Positions 36,317 through 45,825 of a stretch of DNA of 62,946 nucleotides are shown in pieces. Positions within the stretch are counted from its first letter, which is position 1. Each line of letters opens with the position of its first letter. The DNA lies in contig JAFGBI010000335.1 of the NCBI GenBank assembly GCA_016933275.1, forward strand, positions 1 to 62,946. The letters are read 5' to 3'. The position numbers were made by a program, and so were the translations under genes. Below the pieces are notes generated by a model. The model was not told the origin of the DNA and made no database searches. It saw only the letters and a program-made list of their open reading frames with translations. The DNA comes from Polyangiaceae bacterium (lineage in GTDB: Bacteria; Myxococcota_A; Polyangia; Polyangiales; Polyangiaceae).

Positions 36317-37732
36317 GTGTATCCCGTCGCACAGGCAGCGCTGCTGCTGATGGTCCCGGTCACGGCCATCCTGTTCGCCGTGCTGCGTCCGAATCGCGCC
36401 GCGATCCTGGTCCTGCTCGCGGGCTTCCTAGTGCTTCCCGAGGCCGTCTCGTTCGATGCCCCAGTCCTGCCCGCCTTCGACAGGACATCCCTACCCCCAC
36501 TCCTCGCCTACTTCGGCCTGGCGGTCACGGCGCCCCAACGACTCTCTTTCAGGCCGCACCGGAGTCTCTGTGACCTCTTGCTGTGCCTCACTCTGGTCGG
36601 GGTGCTGCTGTCGGGGCTGGCAAACCCGGATCCGCTGCAGTACGGGCCCCGGTTTCTGCCCGGAGTTGGCGTGACGGATGCGGCATCGGCCTTCCTTCGC
36701 AAGACCTTGGACTGCGCTCTGCCCTACTTGGTCGGCAAGGCGTGCGTTCGCGACTCGCGCGACCTGCGTGAGATGGTGGAGGTCGTCGTCATCGCCGCCG
36801 TCCTCTATTTCCCGCTGATGGCCTTCGAGCTGCGCATGAGCCCCCAGCTCCACCGCATGGTCTATGGGTTCGAAGCGGAGGGGTTCATCCACTCGATGCG
36901 CGCCGGAGGCTACCGCCCCGTGGTGTTCACGCCGCACGGGCTCGCGCTCGCCATCTTCATCGCCGCGACGACGATCTTCGCGTGGGCCTTGCCGCGAGTC
37001 CGCGAGGGCGTCCTCAGGCCGTGGGCCTGGTACATCGTCGCGCTGGAGTCCGTAGCGCTGGTCCTGATGAAGAGCCTGGCACCCCTGCTCTACGCGCTGG
37101 TGTTCGTCCCCCTCCTCCTCTGGAGCAGACGACGCCTGCTCATCGCCGCCGTCGTGGCGGCTTCCGTCATCGTCCTCACCTATCCGTCGTCGCGTGCGTC
37201 CGGCGCCTTCCCGACCGAGCTTGTGCTCGATCTCGCGGGGAAGTACAGCGAGCAGCGCGCCGACTCCCAGGAGACACGATTCATCAACGAGGACATCCTG
37301 CTCGCCAAGGCCCGCCAGCGGCCCGCCCTCGGTTGGGGGCCGATGGGGAGGAACCGGAGCTACAACGAGTACGGCGAAGACTACGTCATCACGGACGGAG
37401 CCTGGATCATCATCATCGGCTGCTACGGCTACGTTGGGTTCTTGCTTTTTTTCGGCTTCTGCGTCAGCTGTCTAGTCACCGGTCTGCAAGCGGTCCGGCG
37501 CCTACCCCTGTCAAAATCCGTATTGCTCGGGGCGCTGCTCGCGGTCGCCACCTCGTATGTCGTCGACCAGGTGCCCAACGCGGACCCCTCCTACCTCAGC
37601 GTGTTCTTCCTGGGGTGTCTGGTGGGAGCGGCGGCGGGTTTGCGCCGCGAACACCGCGAACACCGCCGCAGCGCCGGTCCGGGTGCCCTCCCTCGCCGCA
37701 CTCCCGCGCGCGTTCGCGCCACGGCCAGGTAG
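36317..37732 (+). CDS. Wzy/O-antigen-ligase-like polytopic membrane protein
   Basis: The 471-residue protein has about 11 membrane helices, a large external loop (about residues 300-370, LDLAGKYSEQRADSQETRFINEDILLA) and a conserved GWGPMGRNRSYNEYG segment like those of Wzy polymerases and O-antigen ligases. It probably polymerises or ligates polysaccharide units at the periplasmic face. The start is a GTG with a weak GAG upstream. Its Arg/His-rich C-terminus lies in the cytoplasm. The next gene, a glycosyltransferase, converges with it. Confidence 0.7.
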   Translation: MYPVAQAALLLMVPVTAILFAVLRPNRAAILVLLAGFLVLPEAVSFDAPVLPAFDRTSLPPLLAYFGLAVTAPQRLSFRPHRSLCDLLLCLTLVGVLLSGLANPDPLQYGPRFLPGVGVTDAASAFLRKTLDCALPYLVGKACVRDSRDLREMVEVVVIAAVLYFPLMAFELRMSPQLHRMVYGFEAEGFIHSMRAGGYRPVVFTPHGLALAIFIAATTIFAWALPRVREGVLRPWAWYIVALESVALVLMKSLAPLLYALVFVPLLLWSRRRLLIAAVVAASVIVLTYPSSRASGAFPTELVLDLAGKYSEQRADSQETRFINEDILLAKARQRPALGWGPMGRNRSYNEYGEDYVITDGAWIIIIGCYGYVGFLLFFGFCVSCLVTGLQAVRRLPLSKSVLLGALLAVATSYVVDQVPNADPSYLSVFFLGCLVGAAAGLRREHREHRRSAGPGALPRRTPARVRATAR

Positions 37733-37767
37733 CGGACCGGAGCGATCGCGCCGGCGCCGCGGCCGGT

Positions 37768-38727
37768 TCAGGTGACTGCCTTCTTCGCGTCGGTTCGCTT
37801 CGTCGGGGGGTGGCCCTCCCCGCGAACGCCAACCAAGAAATCGAACACGCCGCGAGCGAATGCCCGGTGGCCTTCCCAGTTGGTCAGCCCGTAGGCCCGT
37901 GCCGTCCAGAAGAAGGAACGTAGGATGTACGGCAGCTCCGCGGCGATGCCCACCGGACGGCCATACCGGGTGAGGCAAATCAGTCGATTGCGCACGGAGT
38001 AGTACGTGATCCACGGCGACACCCGCCCCGTGGTCTGCCCGTGGTCGTGGATCACCTCCGCCGCGCCGACGCAGAGCAGCGGGATGTTCCGGTCCTGCGC
38101 GCGGACACACCAATCGTAGTCCTCCCAGTTCGTGCCCAGACTCTCGTCGAAGAGCCCAATCCTTCGCAAGGTACGGCTCCGGTACATGATGGCGCAGGCC
38201 GGCGCGAACACCGTGTGTACCGTCGGCCAATGGTCACGGGAGGCACGGGGGACCCCATCGTCGAGCAAGACGTTGCGCCCACGATCGCGCCAGATCTCTC
38301 CGCGGAAGAACTGGATCGTCTCACCCCCCTGGTGAAGAAGGAGCGCACTCGCGGCCCCGGCTTCGGGGTCCGCCTCGAGCGCCTCGACGAGCTTGGCGAC
38401 CGCGTTCGCGGCGACGATGGTGTCGTTGTTGAGGAAGAAGACGTAGTCGGGGTCGAACTCGAGCGCCCGCTCGAGGCCCCGATTCGCCCCACCGGTGAAG
38501 CCTCGGTTGGTAAGACAGGCGACGGTGTGGACCTGGGGGAAGCGTTCCTTCAGCGCGGGTGCACAGGGGGGGCTCGAACCGTTGTCGGACACCAGGATCT
38601 CGAGATTCGGATAGTCGCAAGCCAGGAGCGACTCGATGCACGCGCCGGTCATCTTGGTGTCGTTCCACGTGAGAATGACCGCCATGACCGACGGCAACGG
38701 TTGCTCCTTCTTCTCCAGCGCGTCCAT
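37768..38727 (-). CDS. Family 2 glycosyltransferase
   Basis: The 319-residue enzyme has the GT-A start VMAVILTWNDTKM, SDNGSSPP for nucleotide-sugar binding, the FFLNNDT acceptor of the DxD motif, and the later NWEDYDWCVRAQ motif with an aspartate pair near the catalytic base. A His/Tyr-rich C-terminal helix follows. It resembles rhamnosyl/GlcNAc-transferases that add sugars to surface polysaccharides. It is transcribed opposite to the sugar genes and starts at an ATG near a TCGATGGA context with no strong ribosome site. Confidence 0.8.
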   Translation of the reverse strand: MDALEKKEQPLPSVMAVILTWNDTKMTGACIESLLACDYPNLEILVSDNGSSPPCAPALKERFPQVHTVACLTNRGFTGGANRGLERALEFDPDYVFFLNNDTIVAANAVAKLVEALEADPEAGAASALLLHQGGETIQFFRGEIWRDRGRNVLLDDGVPRASRDHWPTVHTVFAPACAIMYRSRTLRRIGLFDESLGTNWEDYDWCVRAQDRNIPLLCVGAAEVIHDHGQTTGRVSPWITYYSVRNRLICLTRYGRPVGIAAELPYILRSFFWTARAYGLTNWEGHRAFARGVFDFLVGVRGEGHPPTKRTDAKKAVT

Positions 38728-39668
38728 CGAGCGGCATCCCCTCGCGGCTAGAAATGGCCCGAGGCCGGCCAGCCGCGGAGGGCCGTATAACCTATCGACC
38801 AACGCGGAACCAGGCGACCCGCCGCGGCGTCGCGGAGACCCATGCACCGCGCGCCGTTCCGCGATGCGACCGGCCTTGGTTCGTTCGCCACCCTGCTCGC
38901 TCCCTCGCCCATCGCGACACAGGGCAACCCGCTCCCGGCTCGCCTCGAGCGGGTGAGGCGGCCGGGGCTAGGTCGGCCAACCGGTGCCGACTCGGGGACT
39001 TCCTCGGCGGGTGTGCCGATACGGTCGTGCCGTGGCGCCCTTCTCGTCATTCGGTGGCGTGGCGGTGACCAGACCGTTGGAGGGCGCCCGGGCGCTTCCT
39101 GGACACGATGGACCGCTCATCCACGAGCAGAGGCTCCCCAAACCCAGGCGTTCGCCTCCCCTTTCGCCGCAAACGGAGACCGCGTCGCTGGGCACGCGAG
39201 GAGGCACCCTTCCCCGCCACCCCCCTCGCTCCCGCACCGTGGGACCCATGGCGACGCCGGTCCCCACGCCCCCACGACCTGCTGTGCAACGTAACCCCAA
39301 GGGACGCGGGTCCCCACGCCCTCACCCACCCTGCTGTGCGATGCGGCGCCTGGTGGACGCGGGTCCCTATGCGCAGGAGCGACCCCCAGCCGCCTCCCCG
39401 ATCGAACTCCATTCGTGGGGGATCCGCGGCGCCTGGGCCGCTCCTCCGGAACGGGTCTTGGCCGGTCGTGACGACTTGCAGCGGCATGGACGGGGACCGC
39501 CCGGCATCGTTGCCTCCAAGGTCATTCGAACAGTACAGCCGTGCCGTCCGGCCGTTGGTGGCCGGTCAGCTCGGTGCTCGCGCCGACCGAAACGCTGGCC
39601 ATGCCAACCGGAGCTGCGGCATGATTCGCCACGCGGAACTGACCGATCTCGAAACACGAGGTGCAAAC
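38728..39668. other. Long non-coding stretch with degenerate repeats
   Basis: A 941-bp region where several overlapping open frames exist on both strands, but all are Arg/Pro-rich and none shows a domain, start site or periodicity of a real gene. It includes three imperfect copies of a roughly 52-bp unit at 39252-39370. The promoter of the lipoprotein at 39669 must lie at its right end. Confidence 0.5.
39252..39370. repeat. Three imperfect tandem units of about 52 bp
   Basis: The core GACGCSGGTCCCCACGCC recurs at 39252, 39303 and (changed at the end) 39356, followed by ACCTGCTGTGC or ACCCTGCTGTGC in the first two units. Spacing is 51 and 53 bp. No gene uses it. Confidence 0.6.
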
Positions 39669-40196
39669 ATGAATCAATCGATGCGACTCCTCTTCTGCAG
39701 CACGCTGGTGCTCGGCTTCTCCGCGGCGTGCGGCGGCGATGATGACGACACGGGCTTCGGGAGCATCGGCGGCTCGAGCAGCGGCGGTACGACCACCGGC
39801 GGTTCGGATGCCACGGGCGGCGCGGATGCAACGGGCGGCGCGGGGCCGACGGGCGGTACGACGGGTGGCATGGGTCCCACCGGTGGTGCGGCGACCACCG
39901 GCGGCATCGGTCCCACCGGCGGCACGGCGACCACCGGCGGCGTCGGTCCCACCGGCGGTACGCCGACCACCGGCGGCATCGGTCCCACCGGCGGCACGGC
40001 GACCACCGGTGGCGTCGGTCCCACCGGCGGCACGGCGACCACCGGTGGAGCCGCTGGGCTCGACTGCCAGGGAGTGAACGACAACGAGAACTGCGCCGCA
40101 TACGGCGTGGGCTATGTCTGTGATCGAAGCTCGAGCTCTAGCGATCCGCGAGTGTGCACTTGTGACGGCGCGCTCTGGACCTGCGTCCGCCCGTGA
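39669..40196 (+). CDS. Lipoprotein with 12-residue tandem repeats
   Basis: The 175-residue product has a signal ending at FSAAC (Cys21), an Asp-rich patch (GGDDDDTG), a TGG-rich linker with five perfect-frame 12-residue units ([12 protein letters not shown] type, residues 66-125) and a short Cys-containing domain ([15 protein letters not shown] to CDGALWTC) at the C-terminus. GAGGTGCAAAC precedes the ATG. It is a typical Polyangia lipoprotein with a variable stalk and a small disulfide-rich head; the function is unknown. Confidence 0.7.
   Translation: MNQSMRLLFCSTLVLGFSAACGGDDDDTGFGSIGGSSSGGTTTGGSDATGGADATGGAGPTGGTTGGMGPTGGAATTGGIGPTGGTATTGGVGPTGGTPTTGGIGPTGGTATTGGVGPTGGTATTGGAAGLDCQGVNDNENCAAYGVGYVCDRSSSSSDPRVCTCDGALWTCVRP
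39864..40043. repeat. Five tandem 36-bp units inside the lipoprotein gene
   Basis: Five 36-bp units encode 12-residue copies GG[MIV]GPTGG[AT][AP]TT. The units are nearly identical at DNA level, so copy number may change by slippage without shifting the frame. Confidence 0.85.
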
Positions 40197-40319
40197 TCGC
40201 GGCGCCCGCAGGTGCCAGCGGGTGAGCATCGCATCCGCTGCTCCGCGATCCCCAAGGTGCGCTCGGTTCCTGCGGCATCAGGTCGTCGATTCGAGGCCGC
40301 GATCGACCTTGTCGCTGCC

Positions 40320-40479
40320 CTAGAGCAGCAATCAGGTTGATTGCTGCGTCAAATCAACAACCGAGAGCACCGAACCGGCAGCAGACCTCCCCAGAGGCAG
40401 CGCTGAAAACCCGTCCTCGCTTCGCACAGACGCGTTTCCAGCGCTGCCGTTGCTGTTGGCAGCGTGATCGGTGCTCTAG
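40320..40479. repeat. CTAG-bounded palindromic element, copy 3
   Basis: A 160-bp copy in the same orientation as copy 1. The internal CTAG between the A and B modules has become CGAG, and the left arm of the long inverted repeat has several substitutions (CGCTGAAAACCCGTC). It lies about 120 bases after the lipoprotein gene at 39669. Confidence 0.85.
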
Positions 40480-40801
40480 GAGCAGATGGAGTCATCCTCG
40501 ACGGAGCACACCCCCGATCGGGCCGACTCGGCTCCCGACGGGAGGGACTCGCTCCTCGGTGGCGCATCCCGCCAGGTAGCAAACCCCTTGACACTGGCGA
40601 CGAGCCGGTTGCAGGTTGCTGTCGACTGGGGCGTGGATTCCGTCAACCGTTCGCGTGAGCGGCTGTGCGTTCGGCGATGGCGTCGGGGAGGTCGACAGAG
40701 ATGCCACGAAATGGGACATCGAGCGAGGCCGCGATGGTCGGCCGCGACCGCCGCGGGCACGATGCCGACAGGGCAGCGGTGCCAATCGGTGAGAGGGAGC
40801 C
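40480..40801. other. Leader region of the hybrid kinase gene
   Basis: A 322-bp gap between repeat copy 3 and the GTG at 40802. No convincing open frame. A stretch around 40535-40600 (CTCCTCGGTGG to AGGTAGCAAACCCC) can fold but does not match a riboswitch class I can name. Confidence 0.35.
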
Positions 40802-43147
40802 GTGACGAACGGAGCCCCAGACGGCACGGAGCTCGCGCGGGAGAACGCCGCGCTCCGGCGCCGGCTCAATGAGCTCGAAGAGAGCGAGGCCCGTTTCCGG
40901 GCCGCGTTCGAGCTGAGTCCCGTCGTGCAAGCCATCGCGTGGGCCAAGGACGGCCGGTACGTGGATGTCAACGAGGCGTTCTGTGCGGCCACGGGTCTGG
41001 CCCGCGCCGAGGCCATCGGCAGGACCGCCGTGGAGCTGGGCGTGATCGCGAACGCCGAAGCGCGCACGGATCTGCTCGCATACGTGAGGAGTCGTGGCCG
41101 CGTGGATGGAATGAGGACCCTGATCCACCGCGCCAATGGGGAGACCCGTGAGTGTCTCGTAGCGGCACGGGTGCTGGGAGAAGGCGAGCAGGCCCAGGTG
41201 TTCTCCGTGGTCGAGGACGTGACGGACCGCCTGACGAACGTCGCGCGCTTCGAGAGCATCTACTCGCACTCTCCGATCGCCATCGAGGTCTACGACGGCA
41301 ACGGAAGCCTCCTGGACGCGAACCCAGCATGCCTTGCCCTCTTCGGCGTCGATTCGGTCGATGGGGTGAAGGGACTCCGGCTCTTCGAGGATCCGAACCT
41401 CCCCCCACACGCGGTCGACGCGTTGAGGCGTGGCGAGCACTTTCGGTACGAGGGCCGGTTCGACTTCGACCGGGTGCGCGAGCTCGACCTCTACCAAACC
41501 ACGCGGAGCGGGCAGCTCTGGCTCGACGTCCTGATCACGCCGGTGCAAACGGGACCGCTGGGGTACCTCGTCCAGATCGTGGAGACGACCGAGCGCCGAC
41601 GCGCGGAGGACGCGCTGCGGGAGGAGCGCTGGCGACTGCGGAGCATCATCGAGGGAACCCAGACGGGAACCTGGGAGTGGAACGTCCAAACGGGGGACAC
41701 GGTGTTCGACGCGCGGTGGGCCGAGATCGTCGGCCTGCGCAGCGAAGACCTCGGACCAACGAACGTGCACACCTGGAGGAACCTGGCCCACCCGGAGGAC
41801 CTGGACCGCTCGGACTCCCTGCTCGAACGGCACTTCGCTGGCGAGCTGCAGTCCTACGACTGCGAGTGCCGGATGAAGCACCGCGAGGGTCACTGGGTCT
41901 GGGTCCACGACCGAGGGGAGGTGATCACCTGGACCGCGGAGGGCCGGCCGCTCCTGATGTTTGGTACGCGCACCGACATCACCGCGCGGAAGTTGGCGGA
42001 GCGGGAGCAGGAACGGCTCCAGGCCGCCCTGATGCAGTCCCAGAAGCTCGAAGCCATCGGCACGCTCGCCGGGGGCGTGGCCCACGACTTCAACAACATC
42101 CTCGGCGGCGTGCTGAGCGGGCTGTCATTGCTCGAACTGGACGTCGGCAATAACCCCGAGATCCAGGCCAGCGTCCAGGACATGAAGACCCTGGTGGAGC
42201 GCGGAGCGGACCTCACCAGGAAGCTCCTGGGGTTCAGCCGTCGCGGAAAGTACGACGCGCGGCCGATCGACCTTGGGTGGGTGGCGAGACAGACCGTGGC
42301 GATGTTCGCCCGCACCCGGCGAGACCTCGTCATCGAGTGCGAATTCGCCCGCGACCTTCCAGCCGTACGGGTGGACCACGCCCAGCTGGAGCAGATACTG
42401 CTCGATCTACTCCTCAACGCTGGGCAGGCGATGCCGAACGGGGGAAGGATCCGACTTCGCGCCGAGGATGGCTCACTGACCGAAGAGCAGGCCAATTTTT
42501 TCCAGGTCGCACCGGGCCGTTTCGTCAAGCTCGTCGTCGCGGACACGGGCGTGGGCATGGACACGGCGACGCAAGCGAGGCTCTTCGAACCCTTCTTCAC
42601 GACCAAAGCGTCCGAACGACATTCGGGGCTCGGACTCCCGTCCGTCTACGGGATCATCAAGAACCACGGAGGCATCATCACCGTCGAGAGCGCACCGGGA
42701 GCAGGCACGGCGTTCACGCTCTTCCTACCGGCCACCGACATGCCGGCCGAAGAGACGAGACCTCCTCGGGCAACGAGCCCCACTCGGTCGGGAACCATCC
42801 TCATCGTGGACGACGAGGAGCTGCTCCTCAAGCTCCACGCTCGCCTGCTCGCGGGGATGGGGTACGACGTCTTGACCGCCGCCAGCGGAAAGGAGGCCAT
42901 TCGTCTGGTCCAGAAGCACCGGGAGCAGCTTTCGCTGGTCATCCTCGACCTCGTCATGCCCGAGATGAGCGGAGCGACCACCTTCGACGCCCTGCGCGAG
43001 GTGGCGCCCGAGCTGAAGGTGCTGCTCTCGAGCGGCTTCGCCGTGGACGGGCAAGCGGAGGAGCTCCTGGCGCGTGGCTGCAACGACTTCATCCAGAAAC
43101 CCTTCGACCGCGCAACGCTCTTCGAGAAGGTGCGTTCCCTGCTATGA
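40802..43147 (+). CDS. PAS-domain hybrid histidine kinase with receiver
   Basis: The 781-residue protein has an N-terminal coiled segment, three PAS domains (about residues 28-145, 148-268, 270-400), a HisKA/HATPase core with the H-box GGVAHDFNN (His428), N-box LLNAGQAMPNGG, G1 ADTGVGM and G2 SGLGL, and a C-terminal receiver (about 665-781) with VDDEE, the phosphorylatable Asp in LDLVMPEM and Lys in QKPF. No membrane segment is seen, so it senses a cytoplasmic signal. The start is a GTG after GAGAGGGAGCC. The small response regulator downstream may be a partner. Confidence 0.9.
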   Translation: MTNGAPDGTELARENAALRRRLNELEESEARFRAAFELSPVVQAIAWAKDGRYVDVNEAFCAATGLARAEAIGRTAVELGVIANAEARTDLLAYVRSRGRVDGMRTLIHRANGETRECLVAARVLGEGEQAQVFSVVEDVTDRLTNVARFESIYSHSPIAIEVYDGNGSLLDANPACLALFGVDSVDGVKGLRLFEDPNLPPHAVDALRRGEHFRYEGRFDFDRVRELDLYQTTRSGQLWLDVLITPVQTGPLGYLVQIVETTERRRAEDALREERWRLRSIIEGTQTGTWEWNVQTGDTVFDARWAEIVGLRSEDLGPTNVHTWRNLAHPEDLDRSDSLLERHFAGELQSYDCECRMKHREGHWVWVHDRGEVITWTAEGRPLLMFGTRTDITARKLAEREQERLQAALMQSQKLEAIGTLAGGVAHDFNNILGGVLSGLSLLELDVGNNPEIQASVQDMKTLVERGADLTRKLLGFSRRGKYDARPIDLGWVARQTVAMFARTRRDLVIECEFARDLPAVRVDHAQLEQILLDLLLNAGQAMPNGGRIRLRAEDGSLTEEQANFFQVAPGRFVKLVVADTGVGMDTATQARLFEPFFTTKASERHSGLGLPSVYGIIKNHGGIITVESAPGAGTAFTLFLPATDMPAEETRPPRATSPTRSGTILIVDDEELLLKLHARLLAGMGYDVLTAASGKEAIRLVQKHREQLSLVILDLVMPEMSGATTFDALREVAPELKVLLSSGFAVDGQAEELLARGCNDFIQKPFDRATLFEKVRSLL

Positions 43148-43316
43148 GACTCCCGCGTAGTCCGCTCGGCCTCCAGCGGCTGGGTCGATAACGTCCCCAA
43201 CCGCCATAGTCCCAGAACGGGATGCCCAGCCCGGTGCCTCGACCCGCGACCCCTGCGCTGCGGAGCTTAACTCCGTCCGCCTCCTGCCGTTGCTCCGTAC
43301 CTGGAAGGCGTCTGCG

Positions 43317-43829
43317 GTGACGGAGAATCCGAGTCGGCCAAACGGAAAGCTTCACGTGCTGGTCGTCGACGACTGTTGCGTCGCTCTCGAGCGCACCCGG
43401 CAATGGCTCGTCGCGGCAGGCTACCGCGTCTCCACCCGCGAGGCGGCCGTGGGCACCGCGGCCGCCGTCGTCGCGCTCCACCCTGACGTGATGCTGCTCG
43501 ACGTCCTCATGCCCGGTATCCGCGGAGACGATTTGGCGCGGCTGCTCAAACGCAACCCAAGAACGCGAGGCGTGCCCATCATTCTCATCTCCTCGCTCCG
43601 TGCCGAAGAGCTGGGACCGCTCATCATGACCACGGGCGCGCTCGGTGTGATCGGCAAGACACCCAGCCAGGCCGCGTTCACCGCGGCGTTCGATACCCTG
43701 AGCGCTCGGCTCCGCCCGGCAGTGTCGACTTCGGGCGAGATCGACCTACACGCCGGCTCGAGCGGAACGTACCCCGTGGAGGGGTTCGCGGGCTCGGCCG
43801 AGGTGGACGTCGGCAAGAGACGGCGCTGA
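43317..43829 (+). CDS. Single-domain CheY-like response regulator
   Basis: The 170-residue protein is a receiver domain (VLVVDDCCVAL, phosphorylatable Asp in MLLDVLMPGI, ILISSLR, Lys in GVIGKTP) followed by a roughly 45-residue tail without a DNA-binding motif. It follows the hybrid kinase by about 170 bases and is likely a phosphotransfer output or stand-alone regulator. A start further upstream at 43290 is possible, but GGAAGG before the GTG at 43317 favours the shorter form. Confidence 0.75.
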   Translation: MTENPSRPNGKLHVLVVDDCCVALERTRQWLVAAGYRVSTREAAVGTAAAVVALHPDVMLLDVLMPGIRGDDLARLLKRNPRTRGVPIILISSLRAEELGPLIMTTGALGVIGKTPSQAAFTAAFDTLSARLRPAVSTSGEIDLHAGSSGTYPVEGFAGSAEVDVGKRRR

Positions 43830-43855
43830 CCGCGCAGCCGATCCGGCGTTCCCAT

Positions 43856-44572
43856 CTAGAGCACCAGCGGCCTGAAATCGCGGTCCATCACCGTCCGCCG
43901 GCCATCGCGAGCGGCGTTGCGGATCGCCTCGGTGCAGAGGCGCCGAAGGTGATCGGAGAGCACTTCGACCACCCCGTCCGAGGTGTTCATCCCGGACCGG
44001 GCCTTGATGTAGGCCTTGAGCTTCGAGACGACCACGAGCACGTCCTCCGGCAGCTCGCGGTCGTCGGCCTCGCGCACCTCGACGCCATGTGGTGCGCTCG
44101 CACGCAGTGCCTCCTCGGCGCCCGCCCGACGCCCGGGAGCGACCGCCGGCAAGGGCTCCGGGACCCGGACGATCCGACGCACACCCGTGCTGGCCTCGCG
44201 CGCCGCGAGCGGCGGCCCCGAGCTCACGCTCGGTCCCGCGGGCGCCGGGACCGGTTGCGCGCTCGGGGCCACCGGCGAGAGCGCGTCGGCCTCCGCGTCG
44301 TCTTGGCCGCTGGCTTCGCGCTCCGCCTGCGTGGCGTCCCACTGGGCGCGCGTCGGGGCCCGCGACTGCTCCGCCCAGGCGTCACGGTGCCGCATCATGG
44401 GGAGGTGCGCCTCCCAGCAGCCAAGCGAGCAGAAGTAAAGGGGATTGCGCTTTCGGTTGCAGGTGGAGACGCTGCACACGAAGTAGCTCGCCGCGAAGGC
44501 GATGTCCTTCTTGCACATGCTGCACTTGTGCCAGGTGGGAGGCGCGTCGCTCATCGCACGCGATTCTGCCAT
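43856..44572 (-). CDS. Zinc-finger/histone-fold protein
   Basis: The 238-residue product has an N-terminal Cys-rich zinc finger (HKCSMCKKDI, FVCSVSTCNRK, YFCSLGCWEAH, HRDAW), a disordered Ala/Pro-rich linker and a C-terminal domain of about 65 residues with the histone-fold pattern: helix 1 (VVSKLKAYIKARSG), MNTSDGVVEVLSDHLRRL, then TEAIRNAARDGRRTV with D later, closely following the archaeal-histone block EAIxxARHxGRKTIxxED. A zinc-finger histone family has been noted in bacteria. It may bind DNA as a dimer. The start at 44572 is uncertain; ATG at 44554 is possible. Confidence 0.7.
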   Translation of the reverse strand: MAESRAMSDAPPTWHKCSMCKKDIAFAASYFVCSVSTCNRKRNPLYFCSLGCWEAHLPMMRHRDAWAEQSRAPTRAQWDATQAEREASGQDDAEADALSPVAPSAQPVPAPAGPSVSSGPPLAAREASTGVRRIVRVPEPLPAVAPGRRAGAEEALRASAPHGVEVREADDRELPEDVLVVVSKLKAYIKARSGMNTSDGVVEVLSDHLRRLCTEAIRNAARDGRRTVMDRDFRPLVL

Positions 44573-44608
44573 GGTTGACTCAAGACGCACACCACGGGTG
44601 GCGGCGAT

Positions 44609-45628
44609 TCAGCGTGGCATCAGATCCGCGTCCGCGCTCCGCGCCAAAAAGTCGATCATCACGTACCCCTCCGCCGTCCGCTTCGGTCCGGGCAGTCCGG
44701 CGAGGCGCCGCGCCGTCGCCTTGAGGAAGCGCACGCGGAAAAACTCGTAGAGCGACGTGCCAGCGTCGGCGCCGGACAGGGACAGGCTCCGTCCGCAGCC
44801 GTTGCCCAGCGGGAGGCTCGCCCGCCGCTCCCGATCCATCCGTTGAGCAAGCGACTCGAGCTCCTCGGCCGAAGCGCCGAACAGGAACTCCCGAAAGGCA
44901 GCCACCTCGTCGTCAGTGGGCTCCGGACGCACGAAGTATTCGACGAACTCCGGCGCGCACCCCTCGCGAAAGAGGCTGAACATCTCCTGAGTCCCGAGGA
45001 GGGTCCCGCCGACGACGGAGACTCGATTCCGTGCCTCCCAGGACGCCTCGAGCAGGGGGAAGAATTCCCGCGTGCGGTAGGTCAAGCGGCGCTCCCAGAT
45101 CTGGGCCAGGCCGTACACGGCGCGGAAGCGCGTCGTCCGGAGCACCGAATCGTCCGAGACGACGTCGCCCAGCACCTCCTCGACGAGCTTCGTGTAGATG
45201 ACCTCCCGCAACTGCCGGGTGGTCGCAGTCCGAAGCCGAGTCCCCTCCTCGCCGACGAGCACCTCGTCGCAGGCGTAGCCGAGGAGGCGATAGAAGTTTA
45301 GCTCTGCCATGTCCAGGGCGCGCCCCACGATCGCCCGGGTCGGCGCCCGAAACTCGAAGTTCGCCGGCGTGCTCTGGCAGAGCCCCTCTGCGAGCGACTC
45401 CAGGCTCTGCTCACGAGAGCCGAGACGGTGCCGCATGAGCGGCGACGGGAACTGCGACAGGAGCTCGCCGAAAGCCTCGAGCCGCTGGAAGTGGGCCGCG
45501 ATCGTCTCGAGAACGGCGGCGGCCTCGGGGCGCTCGCTCCGATGGAGCGCGGCCACTACGTCATCGCAGGTCGTCCGCTCCTCGCCGCTGAACGGGCTAT
45601 TCGGCCCGAATTCTGGACGCCAGGGCAT
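44609..45628 (-). CDS. Conserved-looking protein of unknown function
   Basis: The 339-residue protein is mostly helical, without a signal peptide, membrane segment or recognised motif. It has an aromatic-rich middle part (FNFYRLLGYACDEV, REFFPLLEASWEARNR) and a Cys in the C-terminal half. It reads in coding GC composition and starts at an ATG. It lies directly downstream of repeat copy 4 and upstream of the histone-fold gene, all on the minus strand, so some co-transcription is plausible. Confidence 0.5.
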   Translation of the reverse strand: MPWRPEFGPNSPFSGEERTTCDDVVAALHRSERPEAAAVLETIAAHFQRLEAFGELLSQFPSPLMRHRLGSREQSLESLAEGLCQSTPANFEFRAPTRAIVGRALDMAELNFYRLLGYACDEVLVGEEGTRLRTATTRQLREVIYTKLVEEVLGDVVSDDSVLRTTRFRAVYGLAQIWERRLTYRTREFFPLLEASWEARNRVSVVGGTLLGTQEMFSLFREGCAPEFVEYFVRPEPTDDEVAAFREFLFGASAEELESLAQRMDRERRASLPLGNGCGRSLSLSGADAGTSLYEFFRVRFLKATARRLAGLPGPKRTAEGYVMIDFLARSADADLMPR

Positions 45629-45665
45629 GCGCCAGCGAGCCTATCACGCGACGGACGATCCGGTA

Positions 45666-45825
45666 CTAGAGCACCGATCAGGTTGCCGACAGCAACGGCA
45701 GCGCTGGAAACGCGTCTGTGCGAGACGAGGACGCGTTTCCAGCGCTGCCTCTGGAGAGGTCTGCTGCCAGTTCGGTGCTCTAGGTGGTTGATTTGACGCA
45801 GCAATCAACCTGATTGCTGCTCTAG
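45666..45825. repeat. CTAG-bounded palindromic element, copy 4 (inverted)
   Basis: A full 160-bp copy in reverse orientation to copy 1. Both modules are intact: B module with GGCAGCGCTGGAAACGCGTC and its complement, A module with ATCAACCTGATTGCTGC. The right CTAG (45822-45825) supplies the TAG stop of the gene at 45822-47210. The left end lies 38 bases upstream of the start of the gene at 44609-45628. Confidence 0.85.

Noticed and set aside
40535..40600. Possible c-di-GMP (GEMM) riboswitch before the hybrid kinase
   Set aside because: Only a loose resemblance to the end of the class; the GNRA-type loop and P1b pairings could not be found.
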